43,936 bases of DNA from Lachnospiraceae bacterium (GCA_009911505.1 QXXL01000147.1:1-43936); one strand, 5' to 3'. Counted from the first letter of the stretch, positions 27,554 through 36,434 are shown. The notes: generated from the letters alone by a model not told the origin. Numbers and translations: made by a program.

Positions 27554-27928
27554 TTAATTGTTTAATGTTGCCAGTAACGCCCCTGATTCCACCTGATCTC
27601 CTACGGCTACGTCAATGCTTGCCACAGTGCCGTCTTCCGGCGCTACAACTGGCGTCTCCATTTTCATAACTTCAAGCACTAAAACCGTATCGCCTTTCTT
27701 TACTGCCGCGCCCGGATTTGCTTCGATTTTAAATACTTTGCCTGCCGCTTTGGCTTCGATGCGGATATTGCCTGCGCCGCCTGCTGCTTTCGGCGCCGCT
27801 GCCGGAGCCGCTGCTTTTGGAGCCGGGGCCACCACACGCCTTGGAGCCTGTGCTGCGCCTGTGCTGCCTGCTTCTTCTACGGTTACATCATAAACATTTC
27901 CATTCACGGTAATTGTATAATTCTTCAT
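27554..27928 (-). CDS. Biotin carrier protein (1.3S/gamma-like)
   Basis: A 124-residue biotinyl protein: an N-terminal 20 residues (YTITVNGNVYDVTVEEA, the usual 1.3S-like start), an Ala/Pro-rich flexible linker (about 23-52) and a lipoyl/biotinyl domain with the biotin site EVMKMETP, Lys89, 35 residues from the end. The length is close to the 1.3S subunit of transcarboxylase. AGGAGG is 8 nt before the ATG. It is the only biotin domain in the operon, so both carboxyltransferases must share it. Confidence 0.95.
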   Translation of the reverse strand: MKNYTITVNGNVYDVTVEEAGSTGAAQAPRRVVAPAPKAAAPAAAPKAAGGAGNIRIEAKAAGKVFKIEANPGAAVKKGDTVLVLEVMKMETPVVAPEDGTVASIDVAVGDQVESGALLATLNN

Positions 27929-27958
27929 TTAAAATATCCTCCTAAATTTTAATAAATT

Positions 27959-28675
27959 TTATCTTCTGCGGATCGAACGTACGACAAATCCGTCCGTAGA
28001 AGTCCCTTCCGCTGCCGCTATCGCTGCGGCAATGGCTGCAACCAGCTCGCCATCGTCTGCCTGCTGCGCTTCCTGTTGTACCGCAGCCTGCGGCGCAGGA
28101 GCGATTTCCTTTGCGGGGACAGCCGTCTGCTCCGCTTTCTTTTTCTCCAGGTATGGGAATATATTAAAGCAGAAAATCAACAGGCAAATTATAATCAAAA
28201 CAGCAAATACGACCAGAATTCCCATAATCGTATTCATCAGCGCCTTTGACATTTTCTCGCCTACGGAAAATACGGCGTCAAGCGTAATGTCTTCAACCTG
28301 CATGGAATGGTATGTATACACATACGTCAGGATGATATCCCGTTTTTCCATTTTCAGTGTCTGTGCCGCCGTCAGTGTTTTGCCTGATTTTGTAACCACA
28401 AAATCTCCAAAATCCACAAATGATCCATACTCTGCAACGGCTTCGTCCCATCGGTTGATTAAATTTACAATCATTTCGGCGCCGCCCTGCTGGTAATATG
28501 CCTTATCTTCCTCCGACATATAAGTAAGGGTCTGCACCGTCCCCTGGCAGTTTGCTTTCAGCTCTTCATAAGAAACGCCATTGTAATCAGCCGTCGTAGG
28601 ATCAGTTTGCGAACATGCTGCCAGGCCAAGAAGCATCAGGCACATGGCGGCAATCAGAAATATTTTTTTCTTCAT
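27959..28675 (-). CDS. Lipoprotein-OadG fusion, decarboxylase delta-like subunit
   Basis: A 238-residue protein. The N-terminus is a lipoprotein signal (MLLGLAACSQ, Cys21). Residues ~25-140 form an extracytoplasmic domain (NGVSYEELKANCQG...DFGDFVVTKSGKTLTAAQTL). A membrane helix (about 145-170, MNTIMGILVVFAVLIIICLLIF) leads to an OadG-like cytoplasmic tail: Ala/Pro/Gln-rich, then AAIAAAIAAAEG and a basic end (FVVRSIRRR). OadG/delta subunits anchor the soluble subunits to the beta subunit. The extra lipidated outside domain is unusual for OadG. A GAAAGGTG site lies 7 nt before the ATG. Confidence 0.85.
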   Translation of the reverse strand: MKKKIFLIAAMCLMLLGLAACSQTDPTTADYNGVSYEELKANCQGTVQTLTYMSEEDKAYYQQGGAEMIVNLINRWDEAVAEYGSFVDFGDFVVTKSGKTLTAAQTLKMEKRDIILTYVYTYHSMQVEDITLDAVFSVGEKMSKALMNTIMGILVVFAVLIIICLLIFCFNIFPYLEKKKAEQTAVPAKEIAPAPQAAVQQEAQQADDGELVAAIAAAIAAAEGTSTDGFVVRSIRRR

Positions 28676-28692
28676 GAAACTTCACCTTTCTA

Positions 28693-30129
28693 TTATTTTG
28701 TACCATGTTTTTTGTAGGAATCCAAATCGCACTTGGTATAGAGCATTTCAAACGCTGCTACCAGGTATTTTCTGGTGTCTTCCGGTTCAATGATAAGATC
28801 TACATAGCCGCGCCTTGCCGCGGAAAGCACGCTTGACTGCAGCTTGTCGTATTCCTTTGCCTTTTCCGAAAGCGTATCCGCACCTGCATCCGGGTACATG
28901 ATCTTGGCTGCCAGTTCAGCTTCCATCATACCGATTTTGGCTTCCGGCCATGCATAGACCAGATCTGCGCCGACAGATTTGGAATTCATAGACACATAAG
29001 CGCTTCCATAGGCCTCCCCTACAATCAGATTGACCTTCGGCACATCTGCCGATGTAAACGCGCAGGTAAGGCGCGCCATGGATTTGGCGAGGTTGTGCTC
29101 AGAGCAGACGCCTGCCTTATAGCCCCTGACATTAGTAAGGGACAGCACAGGGATATCAAACGCATCGCAGAAGCTAACAAATTCCGCCGCCTTATTTAAC
29201 CCCCTTGCCGAAAAGACATTTGCAAATTCCGCTGCTTTTTTGCCTTCTTCATCGTAAAACTCAGTGCAGTTGGCGACTGCCCCAATGGTAGTCCCGTTTA
29301 AACGGATAAATCCAGTTACCATGTCCCTGGCATAGTCTTTTTTCGTTTCAAGGAAGATTCGATCGTCTGCAATTTCAGACAGTACATAGCGCGGATCGCC
29401 TTTCATCCCGGCTACGTTTTCACAGGCACGGTTCAAATCGTCCGCACATTCTTCTGTCAGCCCCCCCATTCCGCTGTTGTCCGGAAGCATACATACCAAG
29501 GCGCGGATGGACTCCAAAATCTCGTCTTCCGTGCCGATTGCATCTACACATCCGGTCTCCTTAGACTGGTATTCTGCCGCGGAGGTATCGCATTTATCGA
29601 TACGGTTGCCCGGAATCGCATTCGGGGAATTGACAAACACCTTACCCTTTGCAGCTTCAATGTAAGTGAAATCGCAAAGCGCCGGAACCGTGGCAAGCCC
29701 GCCGCCGCAGGTACCAAATACCGCGCAAATCTGCGGGATCACGCCTGATGCAGCCGCTTCTTTTGCATAAATCTGCCCTAAGCCATGCAGCGCATCCACA
29801 GATTCCTGTAGACGGATTCCCGCACAGTCCAAAAAGCCAATCACCGGCGCACCCATCTTCATTGCCATGTCATATACCGAAGCAACCTTTTTTGCATGCA
29901 TTTCACCGATTGTCCCGTTTAATACGGATGCGTCCTGGCTATATACGAATACCAGGTTGCCGTCAATCAGGCCGTGGCCGATAATTACGCCATCAGAAGG
30001 TGTGTCCGTATTCGACAGGTTAAAATCCGTGCTTCTTGCTGTGACGAGAGAACCGATTTCCATGAAACTGTTCTCGTCGAGTAACTTAACAATACGCTGC
30101 ATTGCCAAGCCGTTGTTCGTACTGCTCAT
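28693..30129 (-). CDS. Acyl-CoA carboxyltransferase, MmdA / transcarboxylase 12S-like
   Basis: A 478-residue enzyme of the MmdA/PccB/12S crotonase-fold family. The N-terminal half has ENSFMEIGSLVTARSTDF and the oxyanion region FGTCGGGLATVPALCD; the C-terminal half has YGSAYVSMNSKSVGADLVYAWPEAKIGMM. Substrates in the family are methylmalonyl-CoA, propionyl-CoA or glutaconyl-CoA; residues cannot decide here, and the FGTCGGGL variation is not the usual propionyl form. The start is ATG at 30129, with GGAGGG 6 nt upstream; an upstream in-frame start at 30210 lacks a site. First gene of the five-gene operon. Confidence 0.88.
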   Translation of the reverse strand: MSSTNNGLAMQRIVKLLDENSFMEIGSLVTARSTDFNLSNTDTPSDGVIIGHGLIDGNLVFVYSQDASVLNGTIGEMHAKKVASVYDMAMKMGAPVIGFLDCAGIRLQESVDALHGLGQIYAKEAAASGVIPQICAVFGTCGGGLATVPALCDFTYIEAAKGKVFVNSPNAIPGNRIDKCDTSAAEYQSKETGCVDAIGTEDEILESIRALVCMLPDNSGMGGLTEECADDLNRACENVAGMKGDPRYVLSEIADDRIFLETKKDYARDMVTGFIRLNGTTIGAVANCTEFYDEEGKKAAEFANVFSARGLNKAAEFVSFCDAFDIPVLSLTNVRGYKAGVCSEHNLAKSMARLTCAFTSADVPKVNLIVGEAYGSAYVSMNSKSVGADLVYAWPEAKIGMMEAELAAKIMYPDAGADTLSEKAKEYDKLQSSVLSAARRGYVDLIIEPEDTRKYLVAAFEMLYTKCDLDSYKKHGTK

Positions 30130-30181
30130 TTTTTGCCCTCCATCTATCATTTTGTAAAGTTTGAATATTTCCACAGCGTTT

Positions 30182-30210
30182 ATTGTATATAATTTCAAAT
30201 TTTTTTTCAA
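30182..30210 (-). promoter_or_regulatory. Candidate promoter of the decarboxylase operon
   Basis: On the minus strand TTGAAA (30205-30210) and TACAAT (30182-30187) are 17 nt apart, about 50 bp before the first gene. The region is AT-rich, so the call is moderate. Confidence 0.45.
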
Positions 30211-30298
30211 TAGTTTTTATGATTTTTCTCTGTTTTATAGCAGATTGCTTGCAGATGGGCTCCTCAATCCGTCCGCCCATACAAGCAAAAAAAGCAAG

Positions 30299-30340
30299 AG
30301 CGTGTTTGAAAAACCATTCCCGCCATCTGCTACTCCCTAA
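30299..30340 (-). repeat. Possible intergenic repeat family member D
   Basis: Read on the minus strand, TAGGGAGT, GCAGATGG and TGGTTTTTCA occur in the same order as TAGGGAGT, GCAGATGG and GGTTTCTCA in the copy at 43589-43675. The similarity is partial. The remainder of 30211-30403 shows no gene. Confidence 0.35.
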
Positions 30341-30403
30341 TACGGTCTAAATCCCCCATATATACTGTACCCTTTAAGCGCTAAGCATAAAATACATCTG
30401 CCG

Positions 30404-30438
30404 AAAAAAAAGAGACACTTCTCTAATTGAAGTGTCCC
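30404..30438 (-). terminator. Terminator of the his operon
   Basis: On the minus strand GGGACACTTC pairs with GAAGTGTCTC around a 7-nt loop, followed by eight T. It starts about 11 nt after the hisIE stop. Confidence 0.9.
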
Positions 30439-30448
30439 TAAATATTTT

Positions 30449-31729
30449 TTACCTTTGCGAAAGCTCCTGTGTTACATCCTCCCATGTAATACCTTTTTCT
30501 GCCATCAGCACCATCAGATGATACAGATAATCCGAAATCTCATACTTAATCTCCTCCGGGTTAGGGTTTTTTGCCGCAATAATCGTCTCAGCGTTTTCTT
30601 CCCCGAGTTTCTTTAAAATCTTATCAATCCCTTTCTCAAATAAGTACGTCGTATATGACCCTTCCTTCGGGTTCGCCTTACGGTCCATGATAATTGCGTA
30701 AACCTCTTCAAACACCTTCTGGGGATTTTTCTCTACATACTCCTTTTTTACAATCGTGTTGAAAAAACAGCTTGGATTCCCGGTATGGCACGCAGCGCCA
30801 ATTTGGGATACCTTTGCTAAAATCGTATCATAATCACAGTCTGCCGTTAAGGACTTCACGCACTGGATGTGCCCGGAAGTTTCCCCCTTCATCCAAAGCT
30901 CCCCTCGGCTTCTGCTATAATATGTCATCTTGCCAAGGCTAATTGTCTTTTCAAACGCTTCTTCGTTCATATAAGCAAGCATCAGCACTTCATCTGTCCG
31001 GTAATCCTGCACAATGACAGGCACCATGCCGTCCGAGTTTAACTTAAAGTCAGACCATTTTAAAGCAGACGTAAAATTCACCATACGAAGCCCCCTCGCC
31101 GAAAGCTCCGTCTTAAGCTGCATTATATCCGTCCCTGGCTCCGTAATAAACTTGCCTGAAACACCCCGTACCAGATCCCGCCTTAAAATGCCTGTAATCT
31201 CTTCCAAATCGTAATTATCAACTGCCACAACCGCAGGGATCGTAGTAATGTTCTCAGCTGCATCTAACATAGACTTATTAAGCACTAACATCTCATGGAA
31301 ATTCTCTTCCATGTTTTCGTGGTTCTTAAAAATAAAATCTACATTTTTTACAGAAACAAGCACGCGCTCCTTGCCAAACCTCTTGCTCGCTTCTTGCGCC
31401 AGCTTCATACTTTGTGGCTTAGCGCCGTTTAACATCACCTGAAGGCAGCCCGTATAAAAAATCTTCTTAATATCCTCGAAACGGTTGATGTTGCCGCCTG
31501 CACAGACTTTAATCTCTAAGTTGTGGTTTAAGTCCTTAATCGTCTTTAAATTCTTTTCATGCTCTTCATCATCCTCGGACAAATCAAAAATAATAATCTT
31601 GTCAATTCCGCAGTCATTGTAAATCTTCGCCCGTTCAAAAAGATCCCCGTCTGGCGTAAAATCTGTAGGGCTTTTGACTGCCTTTCCATCTTTTAAATAA
31701 ATCGTAGCAACAATGTTTTTCTGTTCCAT
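30449..31729 (-). CDS. hisIE: HisIE with an N-terminal degenerate HisF-like domain
   Basis: A 426-residue three-part protein. Residues ~225-315 are the phosphoribosyl-AMP cyclohydrolase HisI (MLAYMNEEAFEKT, GETSGHIQCV, DCDYDTILAKV and AACHTGNPSCF with zinc-binding Cys). Residues ~320-426 are the phosphoribosyl-ATP pyrophosphatase HisE (YLFEKGIDKILKKLGEENAE). Residues 1-215 resemble a HisA/HisF TIM barrel, but the HisF catalytic Asp11 is Tyr11 here and the second Asp (VAID in HisF) aligns by eye with Lys127 (VSVK), so that part should be inactive in cyclisation. It catalyses steps 2 and 3 of histidine synthesis. Last gene of the his operon, 3 bp after hisB. Confidence 0.93.
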   Translation of the reverse strand: MEQKNIVATIYLKDGKAVKSPTDFTPDGDLFERAKIYNDCGIDKIIIFDLSEDDEEHEKNLKTIKDLNHNLEIKVCAGGNINRFEDIKKIFYTGCLQVMLNGAKPQSMKLAQEASKRFGKERVLVSVKNVDFIFKNHENMEENFHEMLVLNKSMLDAAENITTIPAVVAVDNYDLEEITGILRRDLVRGVSGKFITEPGTDIMQLKTELSARGLRMVNFTSALKWSDFKLNSDGMVPVIVQDYRTDEVLMLAYMNEEAFEKTISLGKMTYYSRSRGELWMKGETSGHIQCVKSLTADCDYDTILAKVSQIGAACHTGNPSCFFNTIVKKEYVEKNPQKVFEEVYAIIMDRKANPKEGSYTTYLFEKGIDKILKKLGEENAETIIAAKNPNPEEIKYEISDYLYHLMVLMAEKGITWEDVTQELSQR

Positions 31730-31732
31730 TTT

Positions 31733-32320
31733 CTATAAGCTCCCTTTTGTTGATAAAATCCCGGTTACCCTTGGGTCAAATCCAGCGGCTTCGCTAAGCG
31801 CCCTTGCAAACGCCTTAAACATCCCCTCTATCATATGGTGGTTATTTGTCCCTGACAAAACCTTAACGTGCAAGTTCATCCCAGCGCTGTAGGATATGGC
31901 ATAGAAAAATTCGCGCACCATTTCCGTATCCAGATAACCTACATGGCCTGTCGTAAATTCCCCGTCAAATACAAGGTATGGCCTGCCGGACAAATCCACC
32001 GCACACAATACCAGCGTTTCATCCATTGGAAGGATTGAGCTTCCAAACCTCCTAATCCCCTTTTTATCCCCAAGAGCTTTCTTTATCGCGCTGCCAAGCA
32101 CAATCCCGGTATCTTCTACGGTATGGTGGCAGTCCACCATCAAATCCCCGGCCGCCTTCACATCCAGATCAAAAAACCCATGCTTGGCAAAGCCTTCTAA
32201 CATATGATCAAAAAAACCAATCCCTGTGTCAATCTCGGAATTTCCCCGACCGTCCAGCTGAAGCCTCAGGGAAATATCGGTTTCCTTCGTTGTCCTGCTA
32301 ATACTTGCTTCTCTTGACAT
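31733..32320 (-). CDS. hisB: Imidazoleglycerol-phosphate dehydratase HisB
   Basis: A 195-residue monofunctional HisB, step 6 of histidine synthesis. The metal-binding motifs are GFFDHMLEGFAKHG, DCHHTVEDTGIVLG, and the repeat-related NNHHMIEGMFKAFARAL near the C-terminus. No HisB phosphatase domain is fused, so a separate histidinol phosphatase is needed elsewhere. AAGGAG lies 6 nt before the ATG; 3 bp separate it from the hisD stop. Confidence 0.97.
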   Translation of the reverse strand: MSREASISRTTKETDISLRLQLDGRGNSEIDTGIGFFDHMLEGFAKHGFFDLDVKAAGDLMVDCHHTVEDTGIVLGSAIKKALGDKKGIRRFGSSILPMDETLVLCAVDLSGRPYLVFDGEFTTGHVGYLDTEMVREFFYAISYSAGMNLHVKVLSGTNNHHMIEGMFKAFARALSEAAGFDPRVTGILSTKGSL

Positions 32321-32323
32321 AAT

Positions 32324-33618
32324 CTACTCCTTCTCAAACCGCACACGGATAGAATTGGCGTGGGCAGTTAATTTTTCGCATTCTGCAAACTGTACAATAT
32401 CTTTATAAACCGGCTCAAGGGCTTCCCTGGAATACGAAATAATACTCGATTTTTTGATAAAGTCATCTACACTAAGAGGTGAGAAAAACTTCGCTGTCCC
32501 GTTCGTAGGTAAAACATGGTTAGGCCCTGCAAAATAATCTCCAAGCGGCTCGCTTGCGTATTCACCGATAAAAATAGCTCCTGCGTTACGGATTTTTGTC
32601 ATTACTTCAAATGCGTCCTTTGTGACAATTTCCAGATGCTCAGACGCAATATCATTTGCGGCCTCTATCGCCTCCTCCATCGTTTCCGCCACCAAAATAT
32701 ACCCGTAGCGCTCCAGTGACTTTTCAATAATCTCCCTGCGGGACAGCTTGGCTGTAAACCATCTGCTTCCTTTGAAACTTCATGTGCAAGAACTTCGCTG
32801 GTAGTAATCAATATCGCAGAAGCCATCTCGTCATGCTCAGCCTGCGAAAGCAGGTCTGCCGCGACAAAACGCGGGTTGGCGGTTTCATCCGCAAGTACTA
32901 AAATCTCGCTTGGGCCTGCAATTGAATCAATGCTGACATAGCCAAATACAGCTTTTTTCGCGAGGGCGACATAAATATTTCCAGGCCCTACGATTTTATC
33001 CACTTTGGGGATACTTTCAGTTCCAAACGCCATTGCAGCAACCGCCTGCGCGCCGCCTGCCTTGTAAATCTCGTCCACACCCGCTTCTTTTGCGGCAACC
33101 AAAGTGGAAGCATACACCTTCCCGTCCGCCCCAGGCGGTGTCGTCATAATTACCTTTTTTACCCCGGCAGCCTTTGCGGGAATGACATTCATTAGCACAG
33201 AGGACGGGTAGACTGCCTTGCCACCTGGCACATATACGCCAACCGTCTGCAAAGGCGTAACCTTCTGTCCCAAAATAATGCCGTTTTCTTTGCTGTCAAA
33301 CCAGCTGTACTGCTTCTGCTTTTCGTGGTATTCCTGTATATTCACTTTGGCCTTTCTGATTACCTCAAGCAGCTTTTCATCTACATTGCGGTAAGCTTGT
33401 ACAATTTCATCTTCCGTAACCTTTAAATTATCCGCCGTAATAAGCGCCCCGTCAAACTGCTTTGTATAGGCAAAAACCGCTTCATCCTGCCTGATACGGA
33501 CTTCTGAAATAATTTCATTCACACGGCTTTCATATTCCGTATAGTGGTTCGGGCTTCTCTTTAACAGGTCATTTAACAAATCCTGTTTCGTCTTGCTGTT
33601 TAACTTTAATATCCTCAT
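32324..33618 (-). pseudogene. hisD: Histidinol dehydrogenase HisD, single-base frameshift
   Basis: HisD oxidises histidinol to histidine. The N-terminal two-thirds reads normally from ATG at 33618 (AAGGGGG 7 nt upstream): GVYVPGGKAVYPSSVLMNVIPAK, VDKIVGPGN, and the zinc/active-site region LLSQAEHDEMAS. Around 32756-32758 the minus strand reads GGTTTACAGCC; one extra T (GGTTTTACAGCC) restores the frame into AKLSRREIIEKSLERYGY and then TMEEAIEAANDIASEHLEI to the stop at 32324. Restored length is about 431 residues, the family norm. Either a real 1-nt deletion in a T-run or a sequencing error; no other damage is visible, and the rest of the operon is intact. Confidence 0.93.
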
Positions 33619-33629
33619 CCTTAACCCCC

Positions 33630-34280
33630 TTACTGTGCTAAAACTGCCCTTAAATCAGCAATCAGCTTTGCAATACGTTCATGCTCCATCTTAATGCTTA
33701 CCTGATTGACCACCATCCGCGCTGACAGCGGGCAGACCTCTTCTAGTACGCCAAGCCCGTTTTCGCGCAGGGTAGAACCCGTTTCCACAATATCTACAAT
33801 CACTTCCGAAAGCCCTACAATCGGTGCAAGCTCAATTGATCCATTTAACTTAATAATCTCAACTGTCTGATGCTTTTTATTATAGAAATAATCTTTTGCA
33901 ATCCTCGGGTATTTGGTAGCCACCCGGATCAGATCATGATGCTCTAATAATTCCCTTGCACTCTCTGGCCCGCAGACGCACATCTTGCATTTGCCAAATC
34001 CAAGGTCAAGAACCTCATAAATATTTCTGCCCTCTTCTAAAATCGTATCCTTGCCCACTACCCCGATATCGGCAGCGCCATATTCCACATACGTGGGCAC
34101 ATCCGGGCCTTTGGCAAGGAAAAACCGAAGCTTTAATTCTTCATTGGTAAAAATAAGCTTCCTGGTACCCTTGTCGTTCATTTCCTCACAAGTAATGCCA
34201 ATTTTGCCAAAAAGCTCAAGTGTCTGTTTTGCAAGCCTGCCTTTTCCTAAAGCAAACGTTAAATATCTGTCCTTTTGCAT
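33630..34280 (-). CDS. hisG: ATP phosphoribosyltransferase HisG (short form)
   Basis: A 216-residue HisG of the short kind, lacking the C-terminal regulatory domain, so it needs HisZ, encoded just upstream. It adds ATP to PRPP as the first step of histidine synthesis. Motifs: [13 protein letters not shown] at the start, [13 protein letters not shown] in the middle, and the PRPP-binding loop [21 protein letters not shown] lies 9 nt before the ATG. 12 bp separate it from hisZ. Confidence 0.95.
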   Translation of the reverse strand: MQKDRYLTFALGKGRLAKQTLELFGKIGITCEEMNDKGTRKLIFTNEELKLRFFLAKGPDVPTYVEYGAADIGVVGKDTILEEGRNIYEVLDLGFGKCKMCVCGPESARELLEHHDLIRVATKYPRIAKDYFYNKKHQTVEIIKLNGSIELAPIVGLSEVIVDIVETGSTLRENGLGVLEEVCPLSARMVVNQVSIKMEHERIAKLIADLRAVLAQ

Positions 34281-34292
34281 GTTCTTTAACCC

Positions 34293-35480
34293 CTAATCCA
34301 AGTATGTTATTTTTTCCCGGTGGTGCTTTTTGGCATAAGCCTCATAGTCCATCCGGTCCTTGTTCCCTTTTATACATATAACCTCTGCCGTAACGCCTTT
34401 TTTGCGCAGCCTGCCTGCATATGCAACCGCTTCGTGCAACCGTTCCTTGCGGTAAAGGACAAGCTCGCCTTCACAGGGTATCGCAATCGGGATATTTTGC
34501 CGGGCAATCGCTGCCGCCAATTGATCCACGACAACCGCAAATCCGATGGAAGCCGCGCTTTTTCCAAAATAGCTGTACAGCTTATCGTACCGCCCGCCCT
34601 TTAAAATTGCTTCCCCGCTTCCAAACGTATAACCCGCAAAAATAATTCCAGTATAATACTGGTAACTACTCACGACGCCAAGCTCAAATGAAACATAACG
34701 GTCTGTCCCATATGCCTTTAGCACCTGATGCAGCTCGTTTAACCGTGTAACGGCAGCCAGGATCTTGGGGTAGCCCTGGCTTAAACGCCCCGCCTTTGCC
34801 ATTTCATCCTCCGAAAAATAAAATCCCCCCAGCATCGCAAACAGCTCCCGCAGGTTTTCATCCATTGGATGTGCCGAAATTACTTCCTCCACACCAAAAT
34901 AATTCTTGTTGGCAATCAGATCCCTAAGCTCCTGAGCTGCTTTTTCCCCAAAGCCCGCAGCTTCCATTAGCCCGGCAAAAAAATCCGCATGGCCTATGTT
35001 AATCCGAAATTCCGTTAAGCCCGCCGCAAGCAGGCATTCCACTGCCATAGCAACGATTTCCGCATCTGCAAAAAGTGAACTGTCGCCCACTAGCTCCGCC
35101 CCCAGCTGTGTAGTTTCCTTTAAACGCCCCTGGTAGCTGGAATTGTTGATAAAGGTATTCCCCATATAATAGAGACGGATAGGTTCTTCCTCTTCCTCAA
35201 AGTACATGGCGACCGCCCTGGCTACGGAAGGCGTCAGATCCGGCCTTAAAACTAATGTATTGCCTTCCCGGTCAAAAAATTTATACAGATCCTTTGACGG
35301 CGTTGTGCCGATTTCTTTACCAAATATGTCAAAAAATTCAAATGTCGGTGTTTCAATTCCCCGGTACCCGTAACGTTCAATGGTATTTGCGAGTTTCCCC
35401 TCTAAAATCTGCTTTTTTTTGCATTCATCGCTGTAAATATCCCGGACGCCTTCCGGTGTATGTAATAACTGCCTGTTCAT
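34293..35480 (-). CDS. hisZ: ATP phosphoribosyltransferase regulatory subunit HisZ
   Basis: A 395-residue HisRS-like protein without tRNA charging. The class II core is present (TPEGVRDIYSDEC, IETPTFEFFDIFG, LVLRPDLTPSVAR, and GRYDKLYSYFGKSAASIGFAV), but there is no anticodon-binding domain. It pairs with the short HisG and senses histidine. I use the ATG at 35480 (AAGGAGATATC upstream, about 12 nt). First gene of the operon. Confidence 0.93.
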   Translation of the reverse strand: MNRQLLHTPEGVRDIYSDECKKKQILEGKLANTIERYGYRGIETPTFEFFDIFGKEIGTTPSKDLYKFFDREGNTLVLRPDLTPSVARAVAMYFEEEEEPIRLYYMGNTFINNSSYQGRLKETTQLGAELVGDSSLFADAEIVAMAVECLLAAGLTEFRINIGHADFFAGLMEAAGFGEKAAQELRDLIANKNYFGVEEVISAHPMDENLRELFAMLGGFYFSEDEMAKAGRLSQGYPKILAAVTRLNELHQVLKAYGTDRYVSFELGVVSSYQYYTGIIFAGYTFGSGEAILKGGRYDKLYSYFGKSAASIGFAVVVDQLAAAIARQNIPIAIPCEGELVLYRKERLHEAVAYAGRLRKKGVTAEVICIKGNKDRMDYEAYAKKHHREKITYLD

Positions 35481-35510
35481 AATGTATGATATCTCCTTCT
35501 GCTGCACGCT

Positions 35511-35570
35511 TTAGCATGCTAATGTGTTACTACGACAAACTATTATAAGTAAGGTATGTAATTTTGTCAA
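35511..35570 (-). promoter_or_regulatory. his operon promoter and leader palindrome
   Basis: On the minus strand TTGACA (35565-35570) and TATAAT (35542-35547), both perfect, are 17 nt apart. A perfect 12-bp palindrome TTAGCATGCTAA lies at 35511-35522, between the expected transcript start and the hisZ ribosome binding site: a possible repressor site. The leader is too short for a T-box. Confidence 0.75.
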
Positions 35571-35635
35571 TGCTTTTGCATGCCCCATTGTATCAATTGT
35601 AGGCAAAGATTGCAAGTAATGGGCATTAGCATATC

Positions 35636-36213
35636 CTATTCAAAACCTCCCTCTTTATCCACCGGAATATGCTGCACTGTATCCACCACCTTTACTGTAA
35701 AATATTCCCGTTTTTCACCCTTTTCCTGGCGCATCTCCTTTTACATCCCTTCAAGGCTTTCAATATAGTTTTTCTACTGCTGCAAATTCATTTGCTTCTC
35801 CAAAACCTGCTTTTTTTGCATCTCTTCGTTCCACCATATAATGGAACACGATTGCGATTACCAGAAAAAACATCAGGGAAAGCGCCATATTATCTTCTAC
35901 CGATTCCCCCGCACGGACAAGCTAAATAACGTTCCTTATAAACCACCCGTAAAAGCAGCATTTGTATCGGCAAAATGAGGTAATAGAACAAAATATGCCC
36001 TGTATTATATCTCCAGTGAGGTATCCCGTACTGATAAAAAGCTGCCCCTAAAGCTGAAATGGCTGCCAAAAACGCAGCCGCCACAATAACCATACTGGCA
36101 ATCCCCCTTTTCTCTGGCCTTTTGCCTAACAAAAGACCAGATGCCCACAAAAGAAAAAACAGCCTGATGCCAACGCCAATAAGGTTGCTGCAAAATACAG
36201 ACAATAAAGACAT
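35636..36213 (-). pseudogene. Decayed multi-pass membrane protein, possibly a sensor kinase N-terminus
   Basis: From ATG at 36213 about 97 codons read as three membrane helices (IGVGIRLFFLLWASGLLLG, SMVIVAAAFLAAISALGAAF, FYYLILPIQMLLLRVVY). A frameshift near 35925 moves on to NMALSLMFFLVIAIVFHYMV, another hydrophobic segment, then EANEFAAVEKLY and, after another shift near 35765, IESLEGM, a stop, KEMRQEKGEKREYFTVKV and a stop at 35636-35638. Helices followed by a coiled segment suggest the N-terminus of a GHKL-type sensor kinase, but no kinase motif remains. Identity uncertain; decay is clear. Confidence 0.5.
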
Positions 36214-36371
36214 CTAAAAACCATCCCTTTCATTTCCCAAATATCCTTATACTTTTGCTAAATTTAAAAACCTCATACCAAAACAGAAAATAAAAGCCAA
36301 TAAGAATTATTTTAATTTTAACATATTTTGTATAATTTGTCATGCAATTGCATTAATAAACTCTTACCAAA

Positions 36372-36400
36372 TTGACAAAACCCCATCCCTTCTATATAAT
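36372..36400 (+). promoter_or_regulatory. Promoter of the GH110-like gene
   Basis: TTGACA (36372-36377) and TATAAT (36395-36400), both perfect, 17 nt apart, 35 bp before the start codon. The bases upstream (36214-36371) are AT-rich without a visible operator. Confidence 0.8.
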
Positions 36401-36434
36401 TTATTTATAAAATATTCCAGAAAGGAGAAAATTT

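Noticed and set aside
35508..35580. T-box for the his operon
   Set aside because: The distance from promoter to start codon is about 60 nt, too short, and there is no T-box motif or terminator.
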